Counted from the first letter of the stretch, positions 45,648-56,694 are shown. The stretch: DNA of 64,000 bases from Diogma glabrata (GCA_963693315.1 OY856187.1:387485685-387549684), one strand, 5' to 3'. A program made the numbers and translations. The notes: generated by a model not told the origin, from the sequence alone.

Positions 45648-47843
45648 CTAAGCTGACATTGATTGTTGAACTATACCTTGATTTAACATTTCCTCAACTT
45701 GTGTATTAATTTCTCTTCTTTGAGTCTCAGGTAGTCTATACATTTTTTGATTTATTGGAGCGGTGTCCGGCTGGACTGTTATTTTATGTTGTAATACCTC
45801 AGTGTATGTCAGTTGATCGTTTGGAAGATGAAATATGTCACAGTAATCTCGGCATATTTTCTGTATTGACTCTCTTTCGTTGTCTGTCAACGTCTCTTCT
45901 AGTTTTAATTGATTTAAGATTTCCATTTCTCGATTTGATTTCCAATTGTAATGCTCCTTTATATTAAAAATGTTTGGTAACTCTCTTGTATCTGACTTTT
46001 CTATATTGTAATCTGATAGTTTGTGTATTTCTGGTTCATAGTTTTCCAAGACTTCGTCCTCTTCATTGGCATTTAAAAATCCTAATATAATTTCCGAGTT
46101 AATTGGTTCTGTAATCACGTTTGCTGCATATAAACCATTTTTTATTTTCTTTGAGAAACATATCAATGTTTCCTTTGGATCTGTTTTTAATTTAAATTTC
46201 CATGCAATTTTTGATCGTTTAGGTATTACTATTTTTCCTACAGTTGATAATGAAATTTTTTCATTTTTTGTTTGTGTAATATCATAAGAAATATGGTTGT
46301 CTTCCATGTTTTTGTTTGTCGTTTGTATACTGTTAGTATTTTTAATGTCGTTCAATGACTTCATTGCATAATTTTCTTTTCTTTTCTTGTTCATATTCGT
46401 GAAATGTATGTCATTTAGTTTTTTATGGCTTAGTTTTGTATATAGGTCAATGTTTTTATAAAATTTAGTTATTGGATCTCTGTTTATAGTTTTATTAATG
46501 AAATAATTTTTTGTGTTGTAAATATTTTTTAAATTTGATCTTTTTATAGTAAAAATGTTTTTGCTTTTTGTCTTTGGGATAGTTTTATTTATTTTAAAAC
46601 GTTTTTTATGATAACATATGTTTGAGGGATTTATGTAGTTTACTTTATGTTTTTTGTTTGGGTTAAGGTCGTTTGTAGATTTGTTTAGACAATGTAAGTT
46701 CGTTTTCTGAGAATCTTGTGAATTGCCTTTGTATTTATAACATGTATTTGTATTGAAATTATAATCGTTCGCGTTAGTGATAATGTTGGAATTATTTGTA
46801 TTTATTTTATAATCGTTAATAGAATGTTTTAAATTACTTGTAATGTTTTCGTTGGCTTTTTTAGCCGTTATATAATCATTTGTTTTTGTTTTATATTTGT
46901 TTATTAAATCGTTTAAATTTGTCTTAATATTCGTATTGTTTTCATTAGCTTTTGTAGCAATTATAGAATTATTTGTATTCGTTTCATATTTATTTGTTAA
47001 ATCGTTTAAATTTGTCTTAATATTATTTGTTATTAAATCTAAATTATTATGAGAATTTGGATCTCCAACGGTACTTGATTTTTCTGTACGTGTTACCTTA
47101 TGTTCAGATGTTGACTCTAAATTATTTTCGAGTAATTGAGTCCCAATTTCAGAGATGTTCGCGTCTCTGATATCATGGTAAACCTGAACTGGTCGTTTCG
47201 TAATACTATCAACCCCACTATCAGAGATGTTCGCGTCTAAGATATCATGGGTAATTTGCACTGTTTTTTCAGTCTGTTGATTTTTTGCATTCGAAAATGT
47301 TTGTTCAGTTTCAAACTTCTGATCAAGTTGGAAATTTCCGTTTCCGTTAAATGGTATCGTAATATGTTGGATAGGTGTTTCCAAATATATCTCTAACTTA
47401 TTTCCTATATTGTCAATCACTGTTTTTTTATTTAAAAAGTCTCTACCCAAAATACCGTCTGTTTCTATATTTAAATCATCTGCGACTACATGGAAATCGC
47501 ATTTGCCGTTGAGGCTGTTGAATAATAAACCCTGGGTTAATCCTAGAGTTGACTGAATTTGCTTATTTATACCAGTAAAATTTATTGTTTTATCAATTAA
47601 ATAGGGCGTTCCTGCTTTAATTGCATTATATTTTAATACGGAGATGTCTGCTCCTGTGTCTATTAAAAATTTTGCATAATTAGTTTTTGCAATGTTTAAT
47701 GGTATTTTTATAATGGGTGATATATGCTTTAGGTTAGAATTAAAATTTGAAATTGTGGGATAAAAAACAGTGTCGCAATAGACCCCTATATTTTGAGAAT
47801 TATTTGAGGTCGGATTTCTGGGTATGAAATCCGCTCTTACTTG
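45648..47843 (-). CDS. pol: Errantivirus Pol, protease and long linker, unit A
   Basis: First part of Pol, entered by -1 frameshift at the end of gag (frame open from 47843). A retropepsin active site IDTGADIS lies near codon 60 and the GRDFL block near codon 132. A very long Asn/Lys/Thr-rich linker follows (about 380 residues, with repeats such as KTNLNDLINKYKT and DANIS). The frame then meets the conserved N-terminal RT region (KITVQPDTAPINQKMYRLP, EEMLNQGIVQQS) and stops at TAG 45648-45650. The same frame continues without shift after the TAG with RT sequence, so this is a nonsense break inside RT. Total Pol would be about 1,540 codons, some 500 more than Drosophila gypsy. Confidence 0.8.
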   Translation of the reverse strand, partial: QVRADFIPRNPTSNNSQNIGVYCDTVFYPTISNFNSNLKHISPIIKIPLNIAKTNYAKFLIDTGADISVLKYNAIKAGTPYLIDKTINFTGINKQIQSTLGLTQGLLFNSLNGKCDFHVVADDLNIETDGILGRDFLNKKTVIDNIGNKLEIYLETPIQHITIPFNGNGNFQLDQKFETEQTFSNAKNQQTEKTVQITHDILDANISDSGVDSITKRPVQVYHDIRDANISEIGTQLLENNLESTSEHKVTRTEKSSTVGDPNSHNNLDLITNNIKTNLNDLTNKYETNTNNSIIATKANENNTNIKTNLNDLINKYKTKTNDYITAKKANENITSNLKHSINDYKINTNNSNIITNANDYNFNTNTCYKYKGNSQDSQKTNLHCLNKSTNDLNPNKKHKVNYINPSNICYHKKRFKINKTIPKTKSKNIFTIKRSNLKNIYNTKNYFINKTINRDPITKFYKNIDLYTKLSHKKLNDIHFTNMNKKRKENYAMKSLNDIKNTNSIQTTNKNMEDNHISYDITQTKNEKISLSTVGKIVIPKRSKIAWKFKLKTDPKETLICFSKKIKNGLYAANVITEPINSEIILGFLNANEEDEVLENYEPEIHKLSDYNIEKSDTRELPNIFNIKEHYNWKSNREMEILNQLKLEETLTDNERESIQKICRDYCDIFHLPNDQLTYTEVLQHKITVQPDTAPINQKMYRLPETQRREINTQVEEMLNQGIVQQSMSA

Positions 47844-49387
47844 TTTAAATTTAAGTTTTCTGTTGCTCTCATTATGTCTATGTCTGTACTTTGTGTAACT
47901 ATTCCAGATGGTCCTGGAACCCCTTCTGGTTTCTGTGTTAATCTATTGATCGAGTCGTAAAAGGAAGGTGGTTCTGCTATTACCCTAATATTTGTAGGTT
48001 TCTCGTTTACGTAATTATTGTTATTGTTTATTGGATAGTTGTGTTGATTTTGTGTGTTATTAAATTGAGGTCTGTATTGAGATTGGTTGAAATTATTTTG
48101 TGGTCGGTATTGTTGTTGATGATTGAAACCATTTTGCGGTCTATATTGGTTGGAATTATATTGTGGTCGTGGTTTATAATAATTATTTTGTCTTTTTTGA
48201 TAAATTTCATGATCTGGAGGCCTCGAAAAATCAATGAATTGAGGGAAATTGTTTTTGCGCACGTTCATGTTTCTAGTAGTTGGTCTAACTACGTTTGGAT
48301 AATTTGCTCTAAATGAATTAAATTTATTTTCATAATTTGGTATAACCTCCCCATTGTCTCTAAATACATATTCCTCTGGTTTAGGTTTTTTAATTTTATG
48401 ACAATCTTGTGTGAGATGCCCGTATGATTTGCAAAGTACACAAAATAATGCATTTTTTCTCGTTCTGCATTCATTTATCGTGTGTCCCTTTCTCGTACAA
48501 TACCAACAATATAATTTATTCAAGTCATAATAAGTTTCTCCTAATTCGTCTATGTGTCTTCCATTATTAAATTTAAATTCTTTAATTTGTTCCTGAGGTA
48601 ACGTGTATTCTAGGTGTCTTGCTCTAGAAATCGCCTCTTCGAGTGATGTCGGCTTGCTGGTTGCGAAAGAAATTTTTATTAAATTTGAAGAAATGCCGTT
48701 TTGGAAAGCCTCTAAAGCGAGTCTATTTATTTCCATAACTAATGCTACATTTTGTTCTTCTGAGTATTTCCTTTTGTACCATTTTTTGGTTTCTCCTACT
48801 AACCGTCTTAACTTTTCTGCAAAACTTGTCACGTTTTCTGACGAAGTTTGTCTGCACTTATTTATTTCTTGGATATAATTTTTTTCCATATCATTATTTA
48901 TGTACTTATCAATTATATGCTTTTGCAAGCTTTCAAAATTATTAATGTCAAGATCATAAATAAGTTCGCAGGCAGGGTACTGAATTTTGTCTAACATTAT
49001 GCCGAAGAAGTATTTTTTTCCTTCTTCGTCTACATGTGATCTGGCCCTGTTACATGCGTTTAAAAAGAATTTTGCCTCTGCCGGTGTTTTTTCACTCGGT
49101 TCTCCTGAGAATATTGGGATGTTGGACATTACCGCCAATACATCGCTAAAGTTCATTTTGTGTTCCATTTTATTATTAGTATTGTTTAAAGTTTTATGTG
49201 ATGGACCAGCTGCCGTGCTCGTTTCGTTCTTTAAGTAATGGACAATGTCGTCAAAAGTGTTTTCAATTTCTACGAATTCTTTGTTCTTGCGTTTTCTGGT
49301 TTGTTTTTGTATCAGGTCGGAGTCTGAATACGTCCTGTTACGGGTTTGTCTTATGATGTCGGATAACGATATTTTGTTTTTCGACAT
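47837..49387 (-). CDS. gag: Errantivirus Gag, unit A
   Basis: Structural polyprotein that forms the capsid and packages RNA, 516 aa, starting at ATG 49385-49387. A charged N-terminus (residues 1-75) is followed by a helical capsid-like domain (about 80-270). Two CCHC zinc knuckles follow, C294-x2-C-x4-H-x4-C307 and C316-x2-C-x4-H-x4-C329, then a Gln/Asn/Tyr-rich tail with YRPQ-type repeats (about 390-460). Drosophila gypsy Gag lacks such knuckles, so two of them are notable. The last codons contain the -1 slippery site for Pol. Confidence 0.9.
   Translation of the reverse strand: MSKNKISLSDIIRQTRNRTYSDSDLIQKQTRKRKNKEFVEIENTFDDIVHYLKNETSTAAGPSHKTLNNTNNKMEHKMNFSDVLAVMSNIPIFSGEPSEKTPAEAKFFLNACNRARSHVDEEGKKYFFGIMLDKIQYPACELIYDLDINNFESLQKHIIDKYINNDMEKNYIQEINKCRQTSSENVTSFAEKLRRLVGETKKWYKRKYSEEQNVALVMEINRLALEAFQNGISSNLIKISFATSKPTSLEEAISRARHLEYTLPQEQIKEFKFNNGRHIDELGETYYDLNKLYCWYCTRKGHTINECRTRKNALFCVLCKSYGHLTQDCHKIKKPKPEEYVFRDNGEVIPNYENKFNSFRANYPNVVRPTTRNMNVRKNNFPQFIDFSRPPDHEIYQKRQNNYYKPRPQYNSNQYRPQNGFNHQQQYRPQNNFNQSQYRPQFNNTQNQHNYPINNNNNYVNEKPTNIRVIAEPPSFYDSINRLTQKPEGVPGPSGIVTQSTDIDIMRATENLNLNK
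47843..47852 (-). promoter_or_regulatory. -1 ribosomal frameshift site, unit A
   Basis: AAATTTAAAC in the Gag frame contains two overlapping canonical heptamers, A AAT TTA and T TTA AAC. It is followed by AAG and the gag stop TAA. The -1 frame stays open from here through protease. Confidence 0.8.
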
Positions 49388-50271
49388 ATAATAAAAGTGA
49401 GTTTTTGTTTAACGACCGTCAAGGAACTGTTTAACCTTGAATTTGTAAAACGATAACCGATTCCTAGAAATTAAATAAATTTTTTGTTTTTCGTATGATT
49501 GCGTATATATTCTTTCGTTTGCAATTATTTATTTTAATATTGCAAAATAATTATGAAATAATTTGTTTAATACGCAAATAAATTTGTAAATAATTTGATT
49601 GTAATAATATTTTATAATTTGTAAATTGTATGTAATAATATTTTATAATACGCAAAGAATATTTTTCAATTGATTTGTTTGTAATGATATTTTATATTAC
49701 GCAAATAATATTGTAAATTGTATGTGATAATATTTTAAATACGCAAAAAATATTTTTAAATTGGTTTCTTTTAATCGAATGTAGCGTAAATTTATTTTTA
49801 TAAAAATGATTTAAATGTTTAAATATAGTTAATAATTAGAATATAAATTATATATTTCATGTAAATTTAATTAATCAACGAATTCTGACCTTAAAAAAAA
49901 ATTTTTTTTTTCAATGATGAAACTTGATGTGATGAGAAAAATTCTGTTTTATTGTAACAGCAAAATAGTTGTTTGAATTTTTATTTTGTTGTATGTTTTT
50001 AGAAGAAAGAAACTGTTGTAAATTTGTTATTTCTTTATAACTTGATGTTAAAAAATTTGTAAATTCGTGCCCGGGTTAATAGTTGGGATCTCCTTGGTGA
50101 TCCTGTTGAATCACTTGATTGCTGCGTCACTACAGTGTGACAAATGTTGGACACTCCTAGATGTGTCTGTTGTATTATTTAACAAGAATTATCTTGTATT
50201 TTGATTTTAAATAGACTTAAAAATTTTTCTGGAAGCTGTTGGTCCTTAACTAGAGTCTAGGACTCCAAATA
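49388..50271 (-). other. 5' leader, unit A
   Basis: About 880 bases between the primer-binding site and gag, expected to hold packaging signals. AT-rich, with a TACGCAAA-containing repeat at 49570-49764. Several short ATGs precede gag. Confidence 0.6.
49570..49764. repeat. TACGCAAA repeat in leader, unit A
   Basis: Four copies of (T)ACGCAAA are separated by 45-80 bases of GTAATAATATTTTATAAT-like sequence. The unit is irregular. Confidence 0.55.
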
Positions 50272-50282
50272 CGGCTGCGCCA
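50272..50282 (-). other. Primer-binding site, unit A
   Basis: TGGCGCAGCCG, two bases after the LTR end. It complements the 3' end of a tRNA-Ser type acceptor (…CGGCTGCGCCA), the primer used by several errantiviruses. Confidence 0.7.
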
Positions 50283-50284
50283 AT

Positions 50285-51759
50285 TGTGGGGGTCGGGTAT
50301 GCCAAGTGTACTTCTTGTGCGCGTTGAAAAAATACCTGGGAAGTCTTATGATTACCACTTACCTGGTATTATTCCCCGGATCATGTATTTCTCGATCTCG
50401 TATGTGTTGTTTTTATAAAATACACACCATTTATTACAACTTGTTATTTTTATTGGTAACACATGAAATTTTTACTACAAATGATTTGAGGAAAACTCTC
50501 GGTTTTCCTATTGAACAATATTCTATTTTAATAGCGAATGATTGTTTGGGAAAACTTCTTGTTTTCCTATTAAAATTATGTGAGCACAAACACTACTTTT
50601 CTTTAACAACTGATTTGTGGGAAAACTTCTTGTTTTCCTATTAAACAATATTTTATTTTAATAGCAAATGATTTTTTGGGAAAACTTCTTGTTTTCCTAT
50701 TAAAAGTATGTGAGCACAAACACTACTTTTCTTTAACAACTGATTTTTGGGAAAACTTCTTGTTTTCCTATTAAACAATATTTTATTTTAATAGCAAATG
50801 ATTTTTTGGGAAAACTTCTTGTTTTCCTATTGAAATTATGTGGGAAAAACTTATGGTTTTTCTAATTTTTCACTATTTCCACTTTAAGAAAACTTATTTG
50901 AGAAATCACTACTTATTTTTTTGATTTTAAAACTGTTTTGGAATTACTTCGACGGACAGTAATTCCACGTATATACAAACCGAACTTCAGACTAACTTTT
51001 CATTCAATTTTCTATATTATTTATAGGAAATTGTGAATGAAAAATTGACCAATCACAAAATAGTGATTTTTTTTTTCTATTTTATGAATGAATAGAAACA
51101 GTGAGAACTAATTACTCAGCATTTAATATTTTTAATTGAAAATGTTATATATTTTTTGTATACGTTATTTGAATCGTCGTTTCCGTTAATCGAATTTTTA
51201 TTTAATTGTTTAATATGTTTGGATTATCATAATTGGTTTTAGGTTTATATTATAGGAATTTTTGTAAGTAAGACATTTTTTGAACGGAAAGTTTTTTGAT
51301 AGTTTTTCCATATATTGTATGTTTGGATTATTTTATTTGGGATTTGGTTTTAGAGAAAATCGCTGAGAATGGAATTTTGGTGAATAGAAAAATTATTGGA
51401 TAATTGAATTAATATTTATATTAATTAAAACATGTTTTAACATGTTTGTTTGGTGAAAATTGCTTAGCTTAGGCGTTTTGAATTTTATTGTATATTCAAG
51501 AAATGTTCATTAATTTCATAAGATGATGAAATTAATTTGTAGGAATAGGCTTATAGAAATGTTTGGTTAAACAATATGTTGTAATGTTTGGGAATGGTTG
51601 TTACATCTTATGATGAAATAGGGTTTTGGGTTATAAATGGGTTGTAATATCATTGGTTTGGTTATAATATCTTTTATTCGTTTTGTTTGTACTAAACCTT
51701 ATGTGGCTTTTGAGATTCTTTATAGAGGTTCATGTATATTCCGGTTTAGGAATACTACA
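50285..51759 (-). repeat. LTR 2 (shared central LTR)
   Basis: 1,475 bp, serving as 3' LTR of unit B and 5' LTR of unit A. No TAAG on either side: it is bordered directly by a primer-binding site and a polypurine tract. Same ends and internal hairpin array as LTR 1. Confidence 0.9.
50490..50864. repeat. Hairpin array in LTR 2
   Basis: Same six or seven GGAAAACTTCTTGTTTTCC hairpins at 59/71-base steps as in LTR 1. Confidence 0.85.
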
Positions 51760-51773
51760 TCTCTCCCCTCTTT
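51760..51773 (-). other. Polypurine tract, unit B
   Basis: AAAGAGGGGAGAGA in element sense, touching LTR 2. Confidence 0.85.
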
Positions 51774-52166
51774 GCAAATATAAAAAATGAAAAATGAAGT
51801 TTTTCATTTTTTATAGATTGTTATATAATTTAGAAATAATAATTGATAGTGTGCTTTTATAGTGCTTTTTGTGCTTATTAGTTTGATCAATCTGTGTTCT
51901 TTCCCTTATTCTATAGGTTTTTCTTTATTTTATATTATTATATTTTTTTTTCTTATTTCTATGCTAAAATTTATCAACTTTAATAGTTTGATTTTTTCTT
52001 AATGTTACTATATTTTATTGAATTGTATTGAATTACGTATGTTTTTTTCTTTTCTTTTTTTTTTATTTTTATATAAAAGTAGAAATGTTTGTTTATTGTT
52101 ATTATTTGAAAAACATAAAATTTATTTATTAAAAAAAAATGATTCATAAATGGTAATGTATTTAAA
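51774..52166. other. 3' untranslated region, unit B
   Basis: AT-rich sequence between env and the polypurine tract, same as in unit A. Confidence 0.6.
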
Positions 52167-54107
52167 TTATATTGAATCGCTATTTACGATTTTATTAATA
52201 CGTCTCGGTTTTGCCGATATCGTTGGTTCTGTTGCGATTGTAGGTTCTGTATACGTGGGGTTGTCTTCGATTGTGCGTATGTCTTCAGTAAGTCTTTCGT
52301 TAAAGTTTGCTGTTTCTATCGTGTAATTTTTATTTTTTAATTTTAGTCGTTTTCTAAGTCCATTAAAAAGTAGGACTATTGATATACAAATAAATCCTAT
52401 CATTGCTATTGAGCTAAACGAAATATTTAATATTTTTACGTTTTCATTTTGACGTAATTCCCTTTCAGTTTTGATTTTTTCCAATTTTGATTCCTGTTTA
52501 TTTATTGTTTGTAACAGCTGATGAAAGTCATTTTTTCCGTCTTGAGATGTACTGATTATTGGAATTTTTAACGATTTATGTGTTAATTCGTATTCTTTAA
52601 TCGAATTAAATTTAATATCTTCCGCATCTGGGAGTTGTGGACTTGTAAGGATATGAATTCTTATGTCCTTGTTATTTTCGTATTTTAGTTGGATTCCATT
52701 TGAAGTCGCTTCACAATTATTATATAGATATAATACAACTGTTCTATTTACATTGAGTAATGTTTCGTTATTGTTTTTACACTTTATATGTATGTTAAAG
52801 CTTTCCTTAGTTATTAGTAACCATGAGTTTGGTGCATACATTCGAACTATTAGATTTTTTGGAAATTCTATCTCTTTGTATTCACATGTGTGACTATTTT
52901 GTCTAAAAGGATTATCAAATAGTTGGGCCAAACAATTAAATTTTTTGTCTATTATTAGTGGCGAATTTTGTTTACAAATTTTTGTTTTATATTCTTGTTT
53001 TAATAGAATTTCTTGACACTGTTGTAATTCCGTTAAGGACGTAATTTGAAAAGTTTTTGTTTCTAGATTTGTGGCTAATATAACGTTTTGTATATCGTAC
53101 GTTAGAAATGTGTTTTCATTGATGAATGGTATTGGGTAAGGCTTATGAAGTTTGTATTTAATATCAGTTGGGAGTGGAATTTCAATTTTTATAATAATTT
53201 TATTCTTGAAAATTATCGAATTTACGTGTAGTAATTGTTGAATAATTAGTGGGTTACCTATATATAAACTTTGTCCTTCTTTCGTAATGTCATCTAATTC
53301 CTTCGCGATAATCGTCATGTTTAAGAAAGATGGGTGGATTTTGTTTTCTGTTAAGAAAAGTATGCCCGATATAAAGGTTGATAAGATACTTTTTATTTCG
53401 TATAATGTATTTATTAATAGATCTGAAACCTCAATTATGTATATTCTTTTCTCTGTTCTGATCTGTTGTTGCGCTTGTTGCATCGATAACATTTCAATGT
53501 CTGTATTAATTTTACTTATTTCGGTCCAACTATAATTAAGATTTTTTTCAATTTGGTTGAATTTTGTATTGGACCAATTCATACTTGTTTTAATGATGCT
53601 AGTTTGTTGTTCCAATAATTTAATGTTTTCTAAATCGTTTGTTTCTAATCTTCTTACTTTATTATATAATATTTCTGAATCGTCACTATCCATTGTTCCA
53701 AATAACGTTTTTTGTAATTTACCAATTCCGTTGAAATAACCTGTACTTCGCTTCGTTCTAATCCCTAACAAGTGGCTAATTTCGTCTTGTTGTGTGGCTA
53801 TGTCGTTTATTAATGTGTCTAACTCGTGAATTATGTTTTTGCAATATGGTGTACGTATTATTTCTGATTTTCCTACGTGACAAACTCTGTTAATTTCTAC
53901 TTTAGATTTTTCTATTAATATTGTTATGTTTCTTAAATCTAATATGTCAACTCCAGTGAGGATTGACCATGAATCTAAATAAAATATTCCTTCTCCTACT
54001 TCTTCGAAAATTATTTTTCTATTACTCACATCTTTAATTGAATATATTATTGTTGTAGCGCTGCTAATTAAAAATCCCCATATAATCGTTTGTAAAATCA
54101 TTTTCAT
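52167..54107 (-). CDS. env: Errantivirus envelope glycoprotein, unit B
   Basis: Same 646-aa Env as in unit A, started at ATG 54105-54107 for the same reason (splice acceptor just upstream). Signal peptide, RTKR furin site near residues 117-120 with the following fusion-peptide-like segment, and C-terminal membrane anchor with a short tail are all intact. In unit B the gene lies upstream of the shared LTR 2. I saw no difference from unit A, so this copy gives no information on selection. Confidence 0.85.
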   Translation of the reverse strand: MKMILQTIIWGFLISSATTIIYSIKDVSNRKIIFEEVGEGIFYLDSWSILTGVDILDLRNITILIEKSKVEINRVCHVGKSEIIRTPYCKNIIHELDTLINDIATQQDEISHLLGIRTKRSTGYFNGIGKLQKTLFGTMDSDDSEILYNKVRRLETNDLENIKLLEQQTSIIKTSMNWSNTKFNQIEKNLNYSWTEISKINTDIEMLSMQQAQQQIRTEKRIYIIEVSDLLINTLYEIKSILSTFISGILFLTENKIHPSFLNMTIIAKELDDITKEGQSLYIGNPLIIQQLLHVNSIIFKNKIIIKIEIPLPTDIKYKLHKPYPIPFINENTFLTYDIQNVILATNLETKTFQITSLTELQQCQEILLKQEYKTKICKQNSPLIIDKKFNCLAQLFDNPFRQNSHTCEYKEIEFPKNLIVRMYAPNSWLLITKESFNIHIKCKNNNETLLNVNRTVVLYLYNNCEATSNGIQLKYENNKDIRIHILTSPQLPDAEDIKFNSIKEYELTHKSLKIPIISTSQDGKNDFHQLLQTINKQESKLEKIKTERELRQNENVKILNISFSSIAMIGFICISIVLLFNGLRKRLKLKNKNYTIETANFNERLTEDIRTIEDNPTYTEPTIATEPTISAKPRRINKIVNSDSI

Positions 54108-54113
54108 TTTTAT

Positions 54114-54177
54114 CTGTAAAATTATATATAAACAAAAATTGAATTCTTGGAGAGAAAAAAAAAAAAAAAAAATTAAA
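54114..54177 (-). promoter_or_regulatory. Putative env splice acceptor, unit B
   Basis: T run, CTCTCC and TTTTACAG with AG at 54114-54115, 7 bases before the env ATG. Confidence 0.55.
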
Positions 54178-54261
54178 ATGTTTATATTTGTTTTCCAATT
54201 TTGTTTTGTGTTATTTGCCAATTGTGGTTATTTTTATTTTTAAAAATAAATTTTATTAGAT

Positions 54262-56694
54262 TTAAATGGTTGCTAATTTCAACCTATTAAAGTGTATTAC
54301 TTTATTCTTATTTCTGATTCTAATTGTGCAATTTACTGGGCCATTAATCTTCACGATTTCATACGGTCCGATCCAGTTTTCTGAAAGTTTGTTTTTCTTA
54401 GCTTCGTTTTTATAATAAACGTTGTCGCCTACTTGAAAATTAATTGGGTTTGTGTATCTGTCGTAATATTTTTTGTTTTCTTCTTTAGATTTTTTTAAAA
54501 ATTCTTTATTTATAAGATTTGCCATTTGAGTTTTGTGTTTTATTATGTAAAAATAATTTTCATTGTTGTAAACTGGGCTTGGAGGTGCCTTCAAATTAGT
54601 TGGTAATGTTATATTAAAGCCAAATAAACATTCCATTGGTGTTAATTTTGAACGACTGCTCGGAGTGTTATTGTGGACGAATGCAGCTTGCCTTAACCAT
54701 TGGTCCCAATTTAGTTGATCGTGCTGTACGAAATTCCGTAGATATTCCCCTAAAGGCCGGTGACTTCGTTCTAGGATACCATTAGCTTGTGGGTGATATG
54801 CAGTTGTTTCAATTTTTTTGATTTTTAGAAATTTGCAAACTTGTTTGAATACTTCTCCTGTAAAATTTGATCCTTGGTCTGTGAGTAAGACCTTTGGTAC
54901 TCCAAATCTCGATACTATTTCGTCATAAAATATTTTTGCTACAGTATTGGCTTCTGCATCTGGCATTGGGTAACAATCAAAAAATCGCGTTAGTTCATCT
55001 TGGAAAGTTAGGATATATTTATTACCATTGTGTGTTGTTGGTAATGGTCCTACCATATCTAAAAATACTTTATCAAAAGCTCTTTCCGGTATTTTTGAGA
55101 TTTGCATAGGCATTTTTATCAGTTTCGAGGTTTTGTTCTTTTGGCATTTTTGACATTTTTTCACATAATTTTTTATGTCCTGTATCATGTTTTTCCACTT
55201 GTATTCTCTTACTATTCTTAAGTAGGTTCTTTGCGCCCCTTGATGACCTCCTAAAGGTGAATCATGGTAGTCCTTTAGTATTTGGATGATATCCTCTTGT
55301 TGTGTAATATGCTTAATTTTTGTGTGTTCCTCATCGGAATTTTCCCAATCCTCTTCCGTGTCGATCGGTACCATTTGATTTTTTTCGATTTGGTTAGTGT
55401 TTGTCTCATTATTGGTCATATGGTTTTTCTCTTGGTTTGTTATATTATCCATAGCTTTTGCTGCCTGGGCCCGTGTGATTGCTAGTATCTTGGTTTTCTT
55501 GTTTTCAGCATTTGAATTGTTCTCCATTATTTCGTCGTTGTTCGGCAATCTGCTTAATGTATCGGCATTCTGATTTGTCTTACCTGGTTTATATTGGATT
55601 TCGTAATCATAATCCATTAGTTTAATGCTGAATCTAGCTATTTTCGAATTCGGGTGTGAAATATTTATCGCCCCTTTCAATGGTTTATGATCAGTGTAGA
55701 TTGTGAATTTTCTTCCATATAAATAACACCTGAAGGTTTTTACTGCCCAAACTATTGCTAGTAATTCCTTTTCTATGGCTGAGTATCTTCTTTCTGCATC
55801 ATTTAGTGATCTGCTTGCGTAAACTATTGGTTTGTCGGAGTTGACTTCCCCTTGTGAAAGGATTGCTCCTAATGCGGTGTTACTTGCATCTGTTGTTACT
55901 AAGAATGGTTTTTTGAAATCAGGATAAATTAATATTGGTGGGTTAATTAATAAATGTTTTAGTTTTTCGAATGCGAATTGACATTCATTAGTCCATTTGA
56001 ATTTTGAATTTTTCCTTAACAATTTGTTAATAGGTTCTGCAATTTTTGCGAATCCTTCTATAAATTTCCTGTAATAATTTGCGAATCCCAGAAATGATTG
56101 TGTTTGTCGTACCGTTCTTGGTATCGGATAATTCTTAATTTTATCTACCCTACTTGGGTCTGGTAGTACTCCATTTTCTGTACATTGATGCCCTAAATAC
56201 ACTATTTCTCTTCGAAGGAATTGACATTTTTCTAACTTTACTTTTAAATTGAACTTTCTAAGTCTGTCGAATACTTTTATTAATTTTGAGTTGTGGTTTT
56301 CTAAGTCTCGTCCATAAATGACAATGTCGTCTAAATACACATAGCATTCGATACCTTGTAGACCTGTTAAAACGTGGTTCATTATGCGCTGAAATGTAGC
56401 AGGTGCTCCTGTTAAGCCAAATGGCATTCTCACAAATTCGTAGTGCCCATATGCAGTACTGAATGCAGTTTTTTCACGGTCTGCTTCGTCTACTAAAACT
56501 TGATGATATCCGTCCGCTAAATCCAACGTTGTGAAATACCTAGAGTAGCCGATTTGATCTAGTATTTCTTCGATCCTAGGTAACGGGAAAGCGTCACCTA
56601 AAGTTATTTTATTAAGTTTGCGAAAATCTATCACAATACGAAACTTCTTTGTATTGTCAGTAGAACGTTTTTCTACTACTAGTAGCGGTGAGTT
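54262..56694 (-). CDS. pol: Errantivirus Pol, RT-RNase H-integrase part, unit B
   Basis: Second part of Pol after the TAG at 56695-56697. Domain order is RT (YLDD), RNase H (TTDAS, TDHKPL, NADTLSR), integrase zinc finger, D-x59-D-x35-E core and GPY module, ending at TAA before 54262. Every catalytic residue noted for unit A is present. The first residues after the stop (NSPLLVVEKRS) are the normal continuation of an RT finger domain, so no sequence is missing at the break. The gene ends about 150 bases before the env ATG. Confidence 0.85.
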   Translation of the reverse strand, partial: NSPLLVVEKRSTDNTKKFRIVIDFRKLNKITLGDAFPLPRIEEILDQIGYSRYFTTLDLADGYHQVLVDEADREKTAFSTAYGHYEFVRMPFGLTGAPATFQRIMNHVLTGLQGIECYVYLDDIVIYGRDLENHNSKLIKVFDRLRKFNLKVKLEKCQFLRREIVYLGHQCTENGVLPDPSRVDKIKNYPIPRTVRQTQSFLGFANYYRKFIEGFAKIAEPINKLLRKNSKFKWTNECQFAFEKLKHLLINPPILIYPDFKKPFLVTTDASNTALGAILSQGEVNSDKPIVYASRSLNDAERRYSAIEKELLAIVWAVKTFRCYLYGRKFTIYTDHKPLKGAINISHPNSKIARFSIKLMDYDYEIQYKPGKTNQNADTLSRLPNNDEIMENNSNAENKKTKILAITRAQAAKAMDNITNQEKNHMTNNETNTNQIEKNQMVPIDTEEDWENSDEEHTKIKHITQQEDIIQILKDYHDSPLGGHQGAQRTYLRIVREYKWKNMIQDIKNYVKKCQKCQKNKTSKLIKMPMQISKIPERAFDKVFLDMVGPLPTTHNGNKYILTFQDELTRFFDCYPMPDAEANTVAKIFYDEIVSRFGVPKVLLTDQGSNFTGEVFKQVCKFLKIKKIETTAYHPQANGILERSHRPLGEYLRNFVQHDQLNWDQWLRQAAFVHNNTPSSRSKLTPMECLFGFNITLPTNLKAPPSPVYNNENYFYIIKHKTQMANLINKEFLKKSKEENKKYYDRYTNPINFQVGDNVYYKNEAKKNKLSENWIGPYEIVKINGPVNCTIRIRNKNKVIHFNRLKLATI

